Shown here: piece by piece, positions 42,801-50,124 of the stretch
How the letters are laid out: the number at the start of each line of letters is the position of its first letter
Numbering within the stretch: the stretch's first letter is position 1
Program-made: the position numbers and the translations under genes
Assembly (NCBI GenBank): GCA_016235595.1
Contig: JACRJX010000029.1
Span: 434,001 to 498,000, forward strand
Origin: Verrucomicrobiota bacterium
GTDB taxonomy: Bacteria; Verrucomicrobiota; Verrucomicrobiia; CAIQCK01
Direction: 5' to 3'
Length of the DNA: 64,000 nucleotides
Notes under the pieces: generated by a model
Seen by the model: only the letters and a program-made list of their open reading frames with translations
The model's database searches: none
What the model was told of the DNA's origin: nothing

Positions 42801-45467
42801 GCGCAGCCCATCGAAGTCGAATGGGATGGCCCGCAACCGACGCTCGCATACGGCTGGCTGCGACCCAAGGGCAAGGAGTTGCTTACACAATGGCGCACGA
42901 CGCCGGTGATGGTGGATTGGAACAAGGACGGTCTCACCGATCTCGTGATGCTTGACCAGGAAGGCTACCTCGCGTTCTTCGAGCGCGCGCGCCGCGACGG
43001 CAAGTTGGTGTTGCTGCATCCGAAGCGCGTGTTCTGCGACGACAAAGGCGGGCCGTTGCGCCTCAATGTCGGCATCGCGGGACGCAGCGGCCGGCGCAAG
43101 CTCTGCATCGTGGACTGGGACGGCGATGGCAAGCTCGATATCCTCGCCAACGCCGCGAACGCGAGATTCCTCCGCCAGGTTGAGTCACGCGACGGCAAAT
43201 GGTTCTTCAAAGATATGGGCTTGCTGTCCGCGCAAAACATCGAAGGACACGACGTCAGCCCGACGGTGGTGGACTTCGACGGCGACAAGATTCCCGATTT
43301 CGTTGGCGGCGCGGAGGACGGGCATTTTTACTACCTCAAGAATCCGCGCTCGGCCGAAGCCGCCGCCGATTTGGCCAAACAACCCGGCTATTTGCGGGGC
43401 GGGTTCATTTACGAAGATGCGCCGTTCCCTTCCTGCCACGCGACGACCATCGTCGAGGCGCAAGGTGGCGGTTTGGTTGCTGCGTGGTTTGGCGGCACGC
43501 GGGAAGGTGACAAAGACGTGGACATCTGGTTCTCGCGCCACATGGGCGGCAAATGGACACCGCCCGTGGAGGTTGCCAACGGCGTGCAACCCGATGGCAC
43601 GCGGCATCCATGCTGGAACCCGGTGCTGTTCCAGCCCAAACAAGGGGCGCTGCTGCTTTTCTATAAAGTCGGCCCATCGCCAAGCACGTGGTGGGGGATG
43701 CTTCGCACGAGCAACGATGGCGGCAAGACGTGGAGCGACGCGCGCCGTCTGCCCGACGGCATCCTGGGCCCGATCAAGAACAAACCGGTCCAGCTTGCCA
43801 ACGGCGACATCCTTTGCCCAACCAGCACCGAAACGAACGAGAAGCCGAGCCAGTGGCGCGTCCATTTCGAGCGTACGTCCGATCTCGGCAATACGTGGAC
43901 GAAAATCGAACCTGCTTCCGCCGCGGCCGGTTCCGCGATGAATGCGATTCAGCCGAGCATTCTTTTTCATCCCGGCGGCACACTCCAGGCCATTGGCCGT
44001 TCGCGCGACAAGCGGTTGTTCCAGACGTGGTCGAACGACGGTGGCAAGACGTGGAGCCCGCTCATGCCAACCGACGTGCCGAACCCGAATTCCGGCACCG
44101 ACGCCGTCACGTTGCACGATGGCCGGCATCTGCTGGTCTATAACCCCGTCGAGCGCGGGCGCTCGCCGCTCAGCGTTGCCGTCTCGCGTGACGGCAAAGT
44201 GTGGCGGGACGTTCTTGTTCTGGAAAACGAGCCGAAAGCAGAGTTCAGCTATCCTGCCATCATCCAGACGAGCGATGGCCTCGTCCATATCACCTACACA
44301 TGGAAGCGGCAGAAGGTGAAACACGTCGTCGTGGATCCGGCAAAGCTGGCCCTGATCGAGCCGAAGCGCAGCCCGATCACCAATGGCGCTGAGTGGAAGA
44401 ATAGCCGGCCGGTCTCGCTGCCCGGCGCGGCGCGACCGAAAGTGGAGAGCGTGCTCCTTTATCAGCCGACGACCGAATGGACCTATTCGCATCATCAGAG
44501 TCTGACGTTCTTCAAAGGCCGTTTCTACGCGATCTGGTCGAACGGCCGGCAGGACGAAGACGCTCCCGGCCAGCGCGTGCTCATGGCGTCGTCGTCGGAT
44601 TTCAAGAACTGGACCACGCCGCGGCCGCTCGTGGACTCGGTCAAGGACGACAAGGGCGTCGAACGCGTGCTCACAGCAGCAGGATTCCATCAGCACGACG
44701 GCATGCTCGTCACTTACTTCGGCAACTACGGGCCGAACAAGGAAACGACGCACTTGCAGGCCATGACGACGACCGACGGCGAGCGCTGGAGCGCGGTGCG
44801 CGAGATGGGCGTGCCGGTCAACCCCAATCACGGTCCGCAGCGCACCGCATCGGGCCGGCTCATCATCGCTGGCAACATCTCGTTTCCTTACACTGACGAT
44901 CCGACCGGCCTTGCTGGCTGGCGCATGACTGGCATCTATCCGCGCGACATGGCCGCGACGATCAAGGATGACCCGTCGTCGTTCTGGGAGGTGGCGACGC
45001 GTCAACGATGGCCTGCGGCGCTTTGCGAAGGCTCGTTCTACCAGACTGACGACGGCGTGTTGCACATGCTGTTGCGTAATACCGCGAAACAGAACGCGCG
45101 CCGCCTCTGGCTCACCGACAGCCGCGACAATGGCGCGACGTGGTCTGTGCCCAACGAGACGGACTTCAGCGATACCAACGCCAAGTTTCACTTCGGACGC
45201 CTGCCCGACGGCCGCTTTTACTACATCGGCAATCCCGTCGGTGGCGGTCGCACGCCGCTGGCGCTCTCGCTCTCGCGCGATGGCGTGCATTTCGACCGCC
45301 ACTACATTCTCGGCGACACGCACTACGAACGACGCAAGCCCGGCGCCGCGAAGGGCGGCGAATACGGCTACCCCCACAGCATCATCCACGCCGGCCACCT
45401 CTACGTCATTGTCTCGCGCCAGAAGGAAGCGGTGGAGGTGCTGCGCGTGGCGTTGAGCGAACTGTAA
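39852..45467 (+). CDS. Giant secreted multidomain protein: sialidase, FG-GAP repeats, two more sialidase domains
   Basis: 1,871 residues, signal MKTKLILITAFLFWTTTQGN. Order: sialidase-like 1 (about 25-390; RSADRGRTWKK, RSTDGGSTW), a beta-rich spacer (about 395-550), nine FG-GAP repeats (about 557-1169) with Ca-loops including DFDGDGDLD, DYDGDGALD, DWDKDGDID, DWDGDGDTD and DWNKDGLTD, sialidase 2 (about 1183-1510; SNDGGKTW, TSDLGNTW) and sialidase 3 (about 1534-1871; SRDNGATWSVP). The FG-GAP block may hold the enzyme domains on a calcium-stabilised stalk or bind the substrate. It lies 20 nt after the single sialidase. The frame is open 131 codons further upstream; 39852 is chosen for the signal peptide. 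Confidence 0.88.
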   Translation: MKTKLILITAFLFWTTTQGNCAAQPLARVPGVVIDHIPASTGVYIGSPCIAILPNGDYVVSHDHFGPKSTEHTRALTAIFRSADRGRTWKKVSEVQGAFWPSLFVHRGALYLLGPDRHYGNILIRRSTDGGSTWTTPASSTTGVLSDKGEYHCAPTPVIEHAGRLWRGFEWRHPPFAWGINYRATMLSAPVDADLLNAASWTLAEPLPSDRSWNGRDMGAWLEGNAVVTPAGELVDILRVQTKSPDEKAAIVRVSADGKKMSFDPATGFVDFPGGAKKFSIRFDSRSKLYWSLASIILERHRADNPGGVRNTLALTCSPDLIHWTVRCILLHHPEVKKHGFQYVDWLFDGDDIIAANRTAYDDGQGGAHNFHDANYLTFHRITNFRKKTMADSVPITEQPPLSAGTADIVVTGSGWTLATLADNQKAFGNRSYVWKNVPEKFRGWGITQTSGGERAEIRVKAKRDMTLFAATNAAKQPAMDLTGWNTVASNAFYYDDKGKTPITIYCRALKADKEITVPQGNWTGMMVLLPPDGTSVAALVALGQPLERLKHNNPGLVVDLGVGLWAWPLPMDFDGDGDLDLVVNCSDKPYNGVYFFENASGDTAKNKMPVFKPAKRISKGMQNVQVSYVDGKPRVLSPATEYHDFLKTGLDNGVKLSLPLNIHPNKVRANMWRLVDYDGDGALDITVGVGDWTDYGWDNAYTASGTWTNGPLRGFVYVLRNTGSNVAPAYDKPAKVMAGDKPVETFGWPSPNFADFDGDGDLDLLCGEFLDGFTYFENIGTRTAPKYAPGKRLKDADGKPLVMDLQMVTPTAIDWDKDGDIDLIVGDEDGRVAFIENTGKLRADHTPVFLAPRYFQQEADELKFGALATPCGCDWDGDGDTDIICGNTAGYIAFFENLSGPGVEKPKWAAPKYLKADGKVIRFMAGPNGSIQGPCEAKWGYTTQTVADWDGDGLPDIIVNSIWGKVVWFKNIGTRKAPKLAAAQPIEVEWDGPQPTLAYGWLRPKGKELLTQWRTTPVMVDWNKDGLTDLVMLDQEGYLAFFERARRDGKLVLLHPKRVFCDDKGGPLRLNVGIAGRSGRRKLCIVDWDGDGKLDILANAANARFLRQVESRDGKWFFKDMGLLSAQNIEGHDVSPTVVDFDGDKIPDFVGGAEDGHFYYLKNPRSAEAAADLAKQPGYLRGGFIYEDAPFPSCHATTIVEAQGGGLVAAWFGGTREGDKDVDIWFSRHMGGKWTPPVEVANGVQPDGTRHPCWNPVLFQPKQGALLLFYKVGPSPSTWWGMLRTSNDGGKTWSDARRLPDGILGPIKNKPVQLANGDILCPTSTETNEKPSQWRVHFERTSDLGNTWTKIEPASAAAGSAMNAIQPSILFHPGGTLQAIGRSRDKRLFQTWSNDGGKTWSPLMPTDVPNPNSGTDAVTLHDGRHLLVYNPVERGRSPLSVAVSRDGKVWRDVLVLENEPKAEFSYPAIIQTSDGLVHITYTWKRQKVKHVVVDPAKLALIEPKRSPITNGAEWKNSRPVSLPGAARPKVESVLLYQPTTEWTYSHHQSLTFFKGRFYAIWSNGRQDEDAPGQRVLMASSSDFKNWTTPRPLVDSVKDDKGVERVLTAAGFHQHDGMLVTYFGNYGPNKETTHLQAMTTTDGERWSAVREMGVPVNPNHGPQRTASGRLIIAGNISFPYTDDPTGLAGWRMTGIYPRDMAATIKDDPSSFWEVATRQRWPAALCEGSFYQTDDGVLHMLLRNTAKQNARRLWLTDSRDNGATWSVPNETDFSDTNAKFHFGRLPDGRFYYIGNPVGGGRTPLALSLSRDGVHFDRHYILGDTHYERRKPGAAKGGEYGYPHSIIHAGHLYVIVSRQKEAVEVLRVALSEL

Positions 45468-45475
45468 GAGATGCC

Positions 45476-46435
45476 ATGATCGCGGATTGGCAATTCGTCC
45501 GCTTTGGGTTGTTTGTGAGCGCTGTGGTTGTCACCTATTGGCTGGCTTTTCGTTGGGTTTTCGACCGATTGCGGGGGAATACGCCACGTTCACGGCTCGA
45601 TCACTGCTTCCACTCCAATTGGACGGGCGGCGTTTTGCTGAGTCTGGCGGGACTTGGAATTGTGTGCATGGCTTACGGCTTGTTGCTCGAACCGCGCCGG
45701 GTAAAGGTGATGACCTACACAGTCGAGACGCCCAAACTGCCGCCCGGTCAGCGGCTGCGACTGGTCCATCTTGCAGACCTGCATGTGCGTGAGGATGGAC
45801 CGCGGGAGCAGACGTTGCCGGATATCGTCCGTTCGCTCCACCCGGATGTCATCCTCCACACGGGTGATTTCTTCGGGACTCGAACGGATGTGAATTCCAT
45901 CATCGCGAAGCTGCTTCGTTCGTGGGACGTGCCGCAATACGCTTCCGGGGGGAATCTCGATGATCTGGGCGACTTCGAAGGCTGCATGAAGCAGGCAGGC
46001 GTCATCGTGCTCGACGACGGCGTTCCGAAAACCTGTAGCGTCCGCGGGATTCGCCTTTCCATAAGCGGCTTCCCGTCCGGGATGGAGGGAGTCATGCGCA
46101 GCGGCTTGGATCGCCTGCCTCGGGACACTTTCAACATCGTGCTATACCACCATCCGCAGGGATTTCCAGAGACGTGGGACACGCCCGCCGACCTCATGCT
46201 GGCCGGACACACGCACGGCGGCCAGATCCGGCTGCCCGGCTACGGTGCCCTGATCACGCTTGATCGTTTCGGCAAACGGTGGGAGTCAGGGCTTTTCGAT
46301 GAGCACGGCGTCAAGCTGGTCGTCTCGCGCGGCCTTGGCTGCGAGCCTGGCATCCCTGAAATGCGCTTCTGCTGTTCGCCCGAGGTTGTGGTGATTGATC
46401 TGATCGGACGCACGCCATCAGTAACCCAGCACTGA
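45476..46435 (+). CDS. Membrane-anchored metallophosphoesterase (YkuE-like) with degenerate GNHD motif
   Basis: 319 residues with two N-terminal hydrophobic segments (about 8-26 and 50-69). The calcineurin-like domain follows: LVHLADLHVRED (first metal block), VILHTGDFFGT (second), and the last block AGHTHGGQIRLPG. The middle block is GGNLDD in place of the usual GNHD/E, so the bridging His is absent; activity may be reduced or altered. Homologues include YkuE and LpxG-like enzymes. It is 8 nt after the giant sialidase gene, so probably the same transcript, and 10 nt before the FAD oxidoreductase. Confidence 0.83.
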   Translation: MIADWQFVRFGLFVSAVVVTYWLAFRWVFDRLRGNTPRSRLDHCFHSNWTGGVLLSLAGLGIVCMAYGLLLEPRRVKVMTYTVETPKLPPGQRLRLVHLADLHVREDGPREQTLPDIVRSLHPDVILHTGDFFGTRTDVNSIIAKLLRSWDVPQYASGGNLDDLGDFEGCMKQAGVIVLDDGVPKTCSVRGIRLSISGFPSGMEGVMRSGLDRLPRDTFNIVLYHHPQGFPETWDTPADLMLAGHTHGGQIRLPGYGALITLDRFGKRWESGLFDEHGVKLVVSRGLGCEPGIPEMRFCCSPEVVVIDLIGRTPSVTQH

Positions 46436-46445
46436 AGGATCACAT

Positions 46446-47864
46446 ATGAACCGATTGAGCCGGAGAGACACGATCAAGGGCCTCGCTTTGGGCGCGGTTG
46501 CGGGTCTGGGTGCGCCGTTTGGTTTCGCTGCCGGAAATGTTTCGGCGCGTGGCGCGGAGGTTCAGAAGCGCGCCGGCGAAGCAAAGCCTGTGCGCGAGGA
46601 GATCGTGTGGTCACGCAAGGTGCCCGTGCGCCACGTGGCCGACGTAGCGGTCATCGGCGGCGGCATCGCGGGCGTGGCGGCGGCGTGCGCGGCGGTGAAG
46701 TCGGGTGCGAAAGTCGTATTGGTTGAGCGGTTTGCCATCACGGGCGGCAACATGACCACCGGCGGCGTGGCGGCGTTCTGCGGCGAGACGGCGGGGCAGG
46801 GCGAAGTGTTCGACGAGATTCTCACGGACATGGAGAAGTTCAAAGCGGTGGCGCCTTACAAGCCGTATCCACAGCTCGACCATCGTGTTTTTGATCATCA
46901 TATCCTCGCCATCGTGCTTCAGGAACTGCTGCTCCGACGCAAGGTCAAGCTGCTGTTCCATACCCGCTTCGTGGACGTGCGCGTGACCGATGGCGGACGG
47001 ATCACCGAATGCATTGTCTGCGGCAAGTCCGGCCCTGAGGCGTTGCGTGCGAAGCAGTTCATTGACTGCACCGGCGACGCTGACGTGGCGCGCACGGCGG
47101 GTTTTGCGACGATGAAAGGCCGCCCCGAAGACGGCCTGCAACTGCCGATGTCCATGATGTTCTTCGTGCGGCACGTCGAGGAGGGTCTGGCGGGCGCACA
47201 ACTGCCCGAAGGCTGGTTCCAGCCGTGCCGCACGCCGCAAGAGCTGCCCATGACCAGCGTCTGGCCCAACGGCCCGCGCAGCAATGCGATCAAGGTCAAA
47301 ATCCCGATGTTCGACTCGACCGACACCGAGTCGCTGACCGCCGCCGAGGTTCGCGCCCGCCAGCGCGCGTGGGAGGTGCTGGACTACTACCAGCGCAGAA
47401 AGGCGGAGCCATGGCGCTATGATGGTTGTTCGCCGCAGATCGGCATTCGCGAAGGCGCGCGCATCGTCGGCGATTACGTGCTTGCGCTCGCCGACCTGCG
47501 TGCCGCCCGGAAGTTCGATGATGCTATCGCGCGCGGCGTGTATTACCTCGATGGCCACAAGCCCGACGATGACAAGCGCACCTACATACTCAAGAAGGAC
47601 GAGATGAAAGTGCCACCCTATCAGATTCCGCTGCGCAGCCTCATTGCGAAAGACGGCGCGAACCTGCTGATGGCTGGCCGCTGTTTCTCTGCTGAGCAAC
47701 TCGCGCTCTCCTCCGCCCGCGTCAGCACGAGTTGTGCAATGATGGGGCAGGCCGCCGGCATCGCGGCTGCGTTGAGCGCGCAGAAGCAATGCGATGTTCG
47801 CAAGCTTGACCCGCAAGCCGTGCGGCGCATTATCGAGGAACGCGGCGCGCGACTGGCCGTTTGA
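46446..47864 (+). CDS. Tat-exported FAD-dependent oxidoreductase
   Basis: 472 residues. Twin-arginine signal LSRRDTIKGLALGAVAGLG at residues 4-22. FAD-binding Rossmann motif VAVIGGGIAGVAAACAAVKS near residue 66-85 and the second dinucleotide-binding part KQFIDCTGDADVARTAG. Ending: NLLMAGRCFSAEQLALSSARV. This is the FAD_oxidored (DUF3870-like) family seen often beside sulfatases and sialidases in Verrucomicrobiota and Planctomycetota; the substrate is unknown, probably a sugar or sugar alcohol. It is 10 nt after the phosphoesterase and 27 nt before the sulfatase. Confidence 0.85.
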   Translation: MNRLSRRDTIKGLALGAVAGLGAPFGFAAGNVSARGAEVQKRAGEAKPVREEIVWSRKVPVRHVADVAVIGGGIAGVAAACAAVKSGAKVVLVERFAITGGNMTTGGVAAFCGETAGQGEVFDEILTDMEKFKAVAPYKPYPQLDHRVFDHHILAIVLQELLLRRKVKLLFHTRFVDVRVTDGGRITECIVCGKSGPEALRAKQFIDCTGDADVARTAGFATMKGRPEDGLQLPMSMMFFVRHVEEGLAGAQLPEGWFQPCRTPQELPMTSVWPNGPRSNAIKVKIPMFDSTDTESLTAAEVRARQRAWEVLDYYQRRKAEPWRYDGCSPQIGIREGARIVGDYVLALADLRAARKFDDAIARGVYYLDGHKPDDDKRTYILKKDEMKVPPYQIPLRSLIAKDGANLLMAGRCFSAEQLALSSARVSTSCAMMGQAAGIAAALSAQKQCDVRKLDPQAVRRIIEERGARLAV

Positions 47865-47891
47865 GCCGCGAAACTGAATCTGGAGTTCGCT

Positions 47892-49781
47892 ATGAAACGA
47901 TTTCTTGCCGCCATCGCCCTGACCCTCGTTGCGCTGGCTCTTGTCAAACCAACAGCCGCCACCGAGCCGGAGCGGCCGAACATTCTCTGGTTCGTCAGCG
48001 AGGACAATGATGCGTTGCTTGGCTGCTATGGTGACCCGCTGGCGCGGACGCCGACGCTGGACAAACTCGCGCGCGAGGGCGTGCTGTTCGAGCGGTGCTT
48101 CGCGCAACCGGTTTGCGCTCCGTCGCGGTTCACGCTGATCAGCGGCATGTATGCGGCTTCGTGCGGTCCGGCGCAGCACATGCGCGCGCAAGGCAGGATT
48201 CCGTCGTGGCTGAAAGGATTCCCGGCATGGCTGCGGGAAGCGGGTTATTTCACGTCGAACAACGCGAAGACCGATTACAATTCGCCGATCAGCGTCCGGG
48301 AGGCATGGAACGAATGCGGCCGGAAAGCGCACTGGCGCAACCGGCCCGACGCGCGGCAGCCGTTCTTCAGCGTGTTCAACCACGAGGTCACACACGAGAG
48401 CTGCCTGTTTCCGGAGGAGGAAAAGCCCCTGGACTTCCCGCCGATGGATCCGGCTCGCGTGCGCATTCCGCCGTATCAACCCGACACGCCGGAGATGCGC
48501 GCGGATTGGGCGCGTTACTACAACCACATCACGTTGATGGATGGCCAGATTGCCGCGAAGCTGAAGGATCTCGCCGACGCCGGTCTTGCGGAGAACACCA
48601 TCGTCTTCTACTACGCCGACAACGGCGGCGTGTTGCCGCGCAGCAAGCGGTTCCTGCAGGAGAGCGGCACGCACGTCCCGCTGATCATCTACTTTCCCCC
48701 GAAGTGGCGTCACCTCGCGCCCGCCGCGCCCGGCTCGCGCATTTCGGCGCCGGTGCATTTCGTAGACTTTGCGCCGACGGTGTTGTCGCTGGCCGGCGTG
48801 AAGAAACCGGGCTACATGCAAGGGCACGCGTTTGCCGGGCCGGCGAAGGAAACGCCGAACGAATTCGTGTACTGCACGCGCGACCGGATGGACGAGCGTT
48901 ACGACATGATGCGCTCGGTTATGGATTCGCGCTGGCTCTACATCCGCAACTTCCGGCCTGACCTGCCTTACGTGCAGCCGCTGAGTTACATGTTCCAGGC
49001 GCGCGGCTACCAGTCATGGGCTCGCGTGGCTCGCGAGGGCAGGCTGACGCGGGCGACAGCGCAGTTCTGGGGGGAGAAGCCGGGCGAGGAGCTTTACGAC
49101 ATGGGCGCTGACCGTGACAGCGTGAATAACCTCGCCGCTGATCCGGCGCATCGCGCGACGCTGGAGCGAATGCGCGCGGCGTTGAAACGACACACACTGG
49201 AGATCAACGACAACGGTTTCCTGCCCGAAGGCTCCTTGTTGGAAGGCTACGATGCGTCGCGCATGCCGGGCGCGTTTCCAGTGGAGCGCGTGTTTGATCT
49301 GGCGGTGCTGGCCTCGAACCGCGACGCAGCGAACCTGACGAAGCTGGTGGATGCGCTCGACGATCCGAACGAAGCGATGCGCTGGTGGGCCGCGCGAGGT
49401 TGCGCGATGCTTTGCGAGAAAGCCTCGCCCGCCGAAGCGGCGTTGCAGAAGCGGTTGAAGGATGCGTCCGGCGCGGTACAGGTTGCTGCGGCAGAGGCGT
49501 TGGCGCGCATCGGTAGGATCGACGTGGCTTTGCCGGTGCTGGAGCACTGGGTGAAGAACACGGAGGCGCCCTTCTTCGCGCTACAGGCGGCCAACGCACT
49601 CGACCATCTCGGTGAGCGCGCACAACCGGTGTTACCAACGTTGAAACGATTGCTTGAAACGGTGACGAAAGCCAAGGGCCGCAATGCCGAGCAGCGGTAT
49701 CCAAAACGTATTCTGGAGCGCGTCGTCGCTGTGCTGGAAGGCAAAGAGCCGGCATTGGTCTATCCCAAACCGATGCCTTGA
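47892..49781 (+). CDS. Secreted sulfatase with C-terminal HEAT repeats
   Basis: 629 residues, signal about 1-23. The sulfatase catalytic signature is PVCAPSRFTLISGMY with the formylglycine-forming Cys at 75 (C-A-P-S-R, a normal CxPxR motif), preceded by NILWFVSEDNDALLGCYG and followed by FYYADNGGVLPRSKRFLQESGTHVP. The fold resembles heparan N-sulfatase-like members. A C-terminal ~130 residues (about 475-610) are HEAT-like repeats (AMLCEKASPAEAALQKR, AAAEALARIGRID, LPTLKRLLETV). No true FGE is in the window; the SUMF1-like domain upstream lacks the needed cysteines. It is convergent with the rhamnose-mutarotase gene (4 nt). Confidence 0.9.
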   Translation: MKRFLAAIALTLVALALVKPTAATEPERPNILWFVSEDNDALLGCYGDPLARTPTLDKLAREGVLFERCFAQPVCAPSRFTLISGMYAASCGPAQHMRAQGRIPSWLKGFPAWLREAGYFTSNNAKTDYNSPISVREAWNECGRKAHWRNRPDARQPFFSVFNHEVTHESCLFPEEEKPLDFPPMDPARVRIPPYQPDTPEMRADWARYYNHITLMDGQIAAKLKDLADAGLAENTIVFYYADNGGVLPRSKRFLQESGTHVPLIIYFPPKWRHLAPAAPGSRISAPVHFVDFAPTVLSLAGVKKPGYMQGHAFAGPAKETPNEFVYCTRDRMDERYDMMRSVMDSRWLYIRNFRPDLPYVQPLSYMFQARGYQSWARVAREGRLTRATAQFWGEKPGEELYDMGADRDSVNNLAADPAHRATLERMRAALKRHTLEINDNGFLPEGSLLEGYDASRMPGAFPVERVFDLAVLASNRDAANLTKLVDALDDPNEAMRWWAARGCAMLCEKASPAEAALQKRLKDASGAVQVAAAEALARIGRIDVALPVLEHWVKNTEAPFFALQAANALDHLGERAQPVLPTLKRLLETVTKAKGRNAEQRYPKRILERVVAVLEGKEPALVYPKPMP

Positions 49782-49785
49782 CGCA

Positions 49786-50124
49786 TCAGTCCGAGTGGAA
49801 GACTTCTTCCATGGTGGACCACCACTCGCCTTCGGCGCGGCTGGCAAGCGGGGCCTGGCAGGGTCTGCAGAAGCTCCACCAACGTTGCGTGGTCGGGTCG
49901 GCGGCCATCTTCGCCATATCGGCGGCGAAATCATCGCCGGTGTATTCAAGGTAGCTGAAGAGGTAGGGTTTCCCATCGTCGAGTCGATGGAAGTAGATCG
50001 AGTAGTTCCGAATGTTGCACGCCTTGACCGTCTTCAACACGTCCGGCCAGACGGCGGTGTGCAGACGTTTGTATTCCTCCACCTTTTCCGGGTGCATCCC
50101 GATGACCCAGCCGAATCGTTTCAT
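49786..50124 (-). CDS. rhaM: L-rhamnose mutarotase family protein (RhaM-like)
   Basis: Interconverts the alpha and beta anomers of L-rhamnose or a related sugar. 112 residues, near the usual 104. Motifs include GWVIGMHPEKVEEYKRLHTAVWP, NYSIYFHRLDDGKPYLFSYLEYTG split by ordinary changes, and the ending RAEGEWWSTMEEVFH. The His in LHTAVWP and a Tyr in the central sheet are the family's active-site candidates. The ATG at 50124 overlaps the DUF885 stop by 4 nt (ATGA). Other rhamnose genes (isomerase, kinase, aldolase) are not in the window. Confidence 0.82.
   Translation of the reverse strand: MKRFGWVIGMHPEKVEEYKRLHTAVWPDVLKTVKACNIRNYSIYFHRLDDGKPYLFSYLEYTGDDFAADMAKMAADPTTQRWWSFCRPCQAPLASRAEGEWWSTMEEVFHSD

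Noticed and set aside
43185..45398. A 737-codon minus-strand frame over the giant sialidase gene
   Set aside because: It is a shadow of the sialidase frame, with no motif and biased composition.
46611..48827. A 738-codon minus-strand frame across the FAD oxidoreductase and sulfatase genes
   Set aside because: It spans two well-supported genes on the other strand and has no domain of its own.
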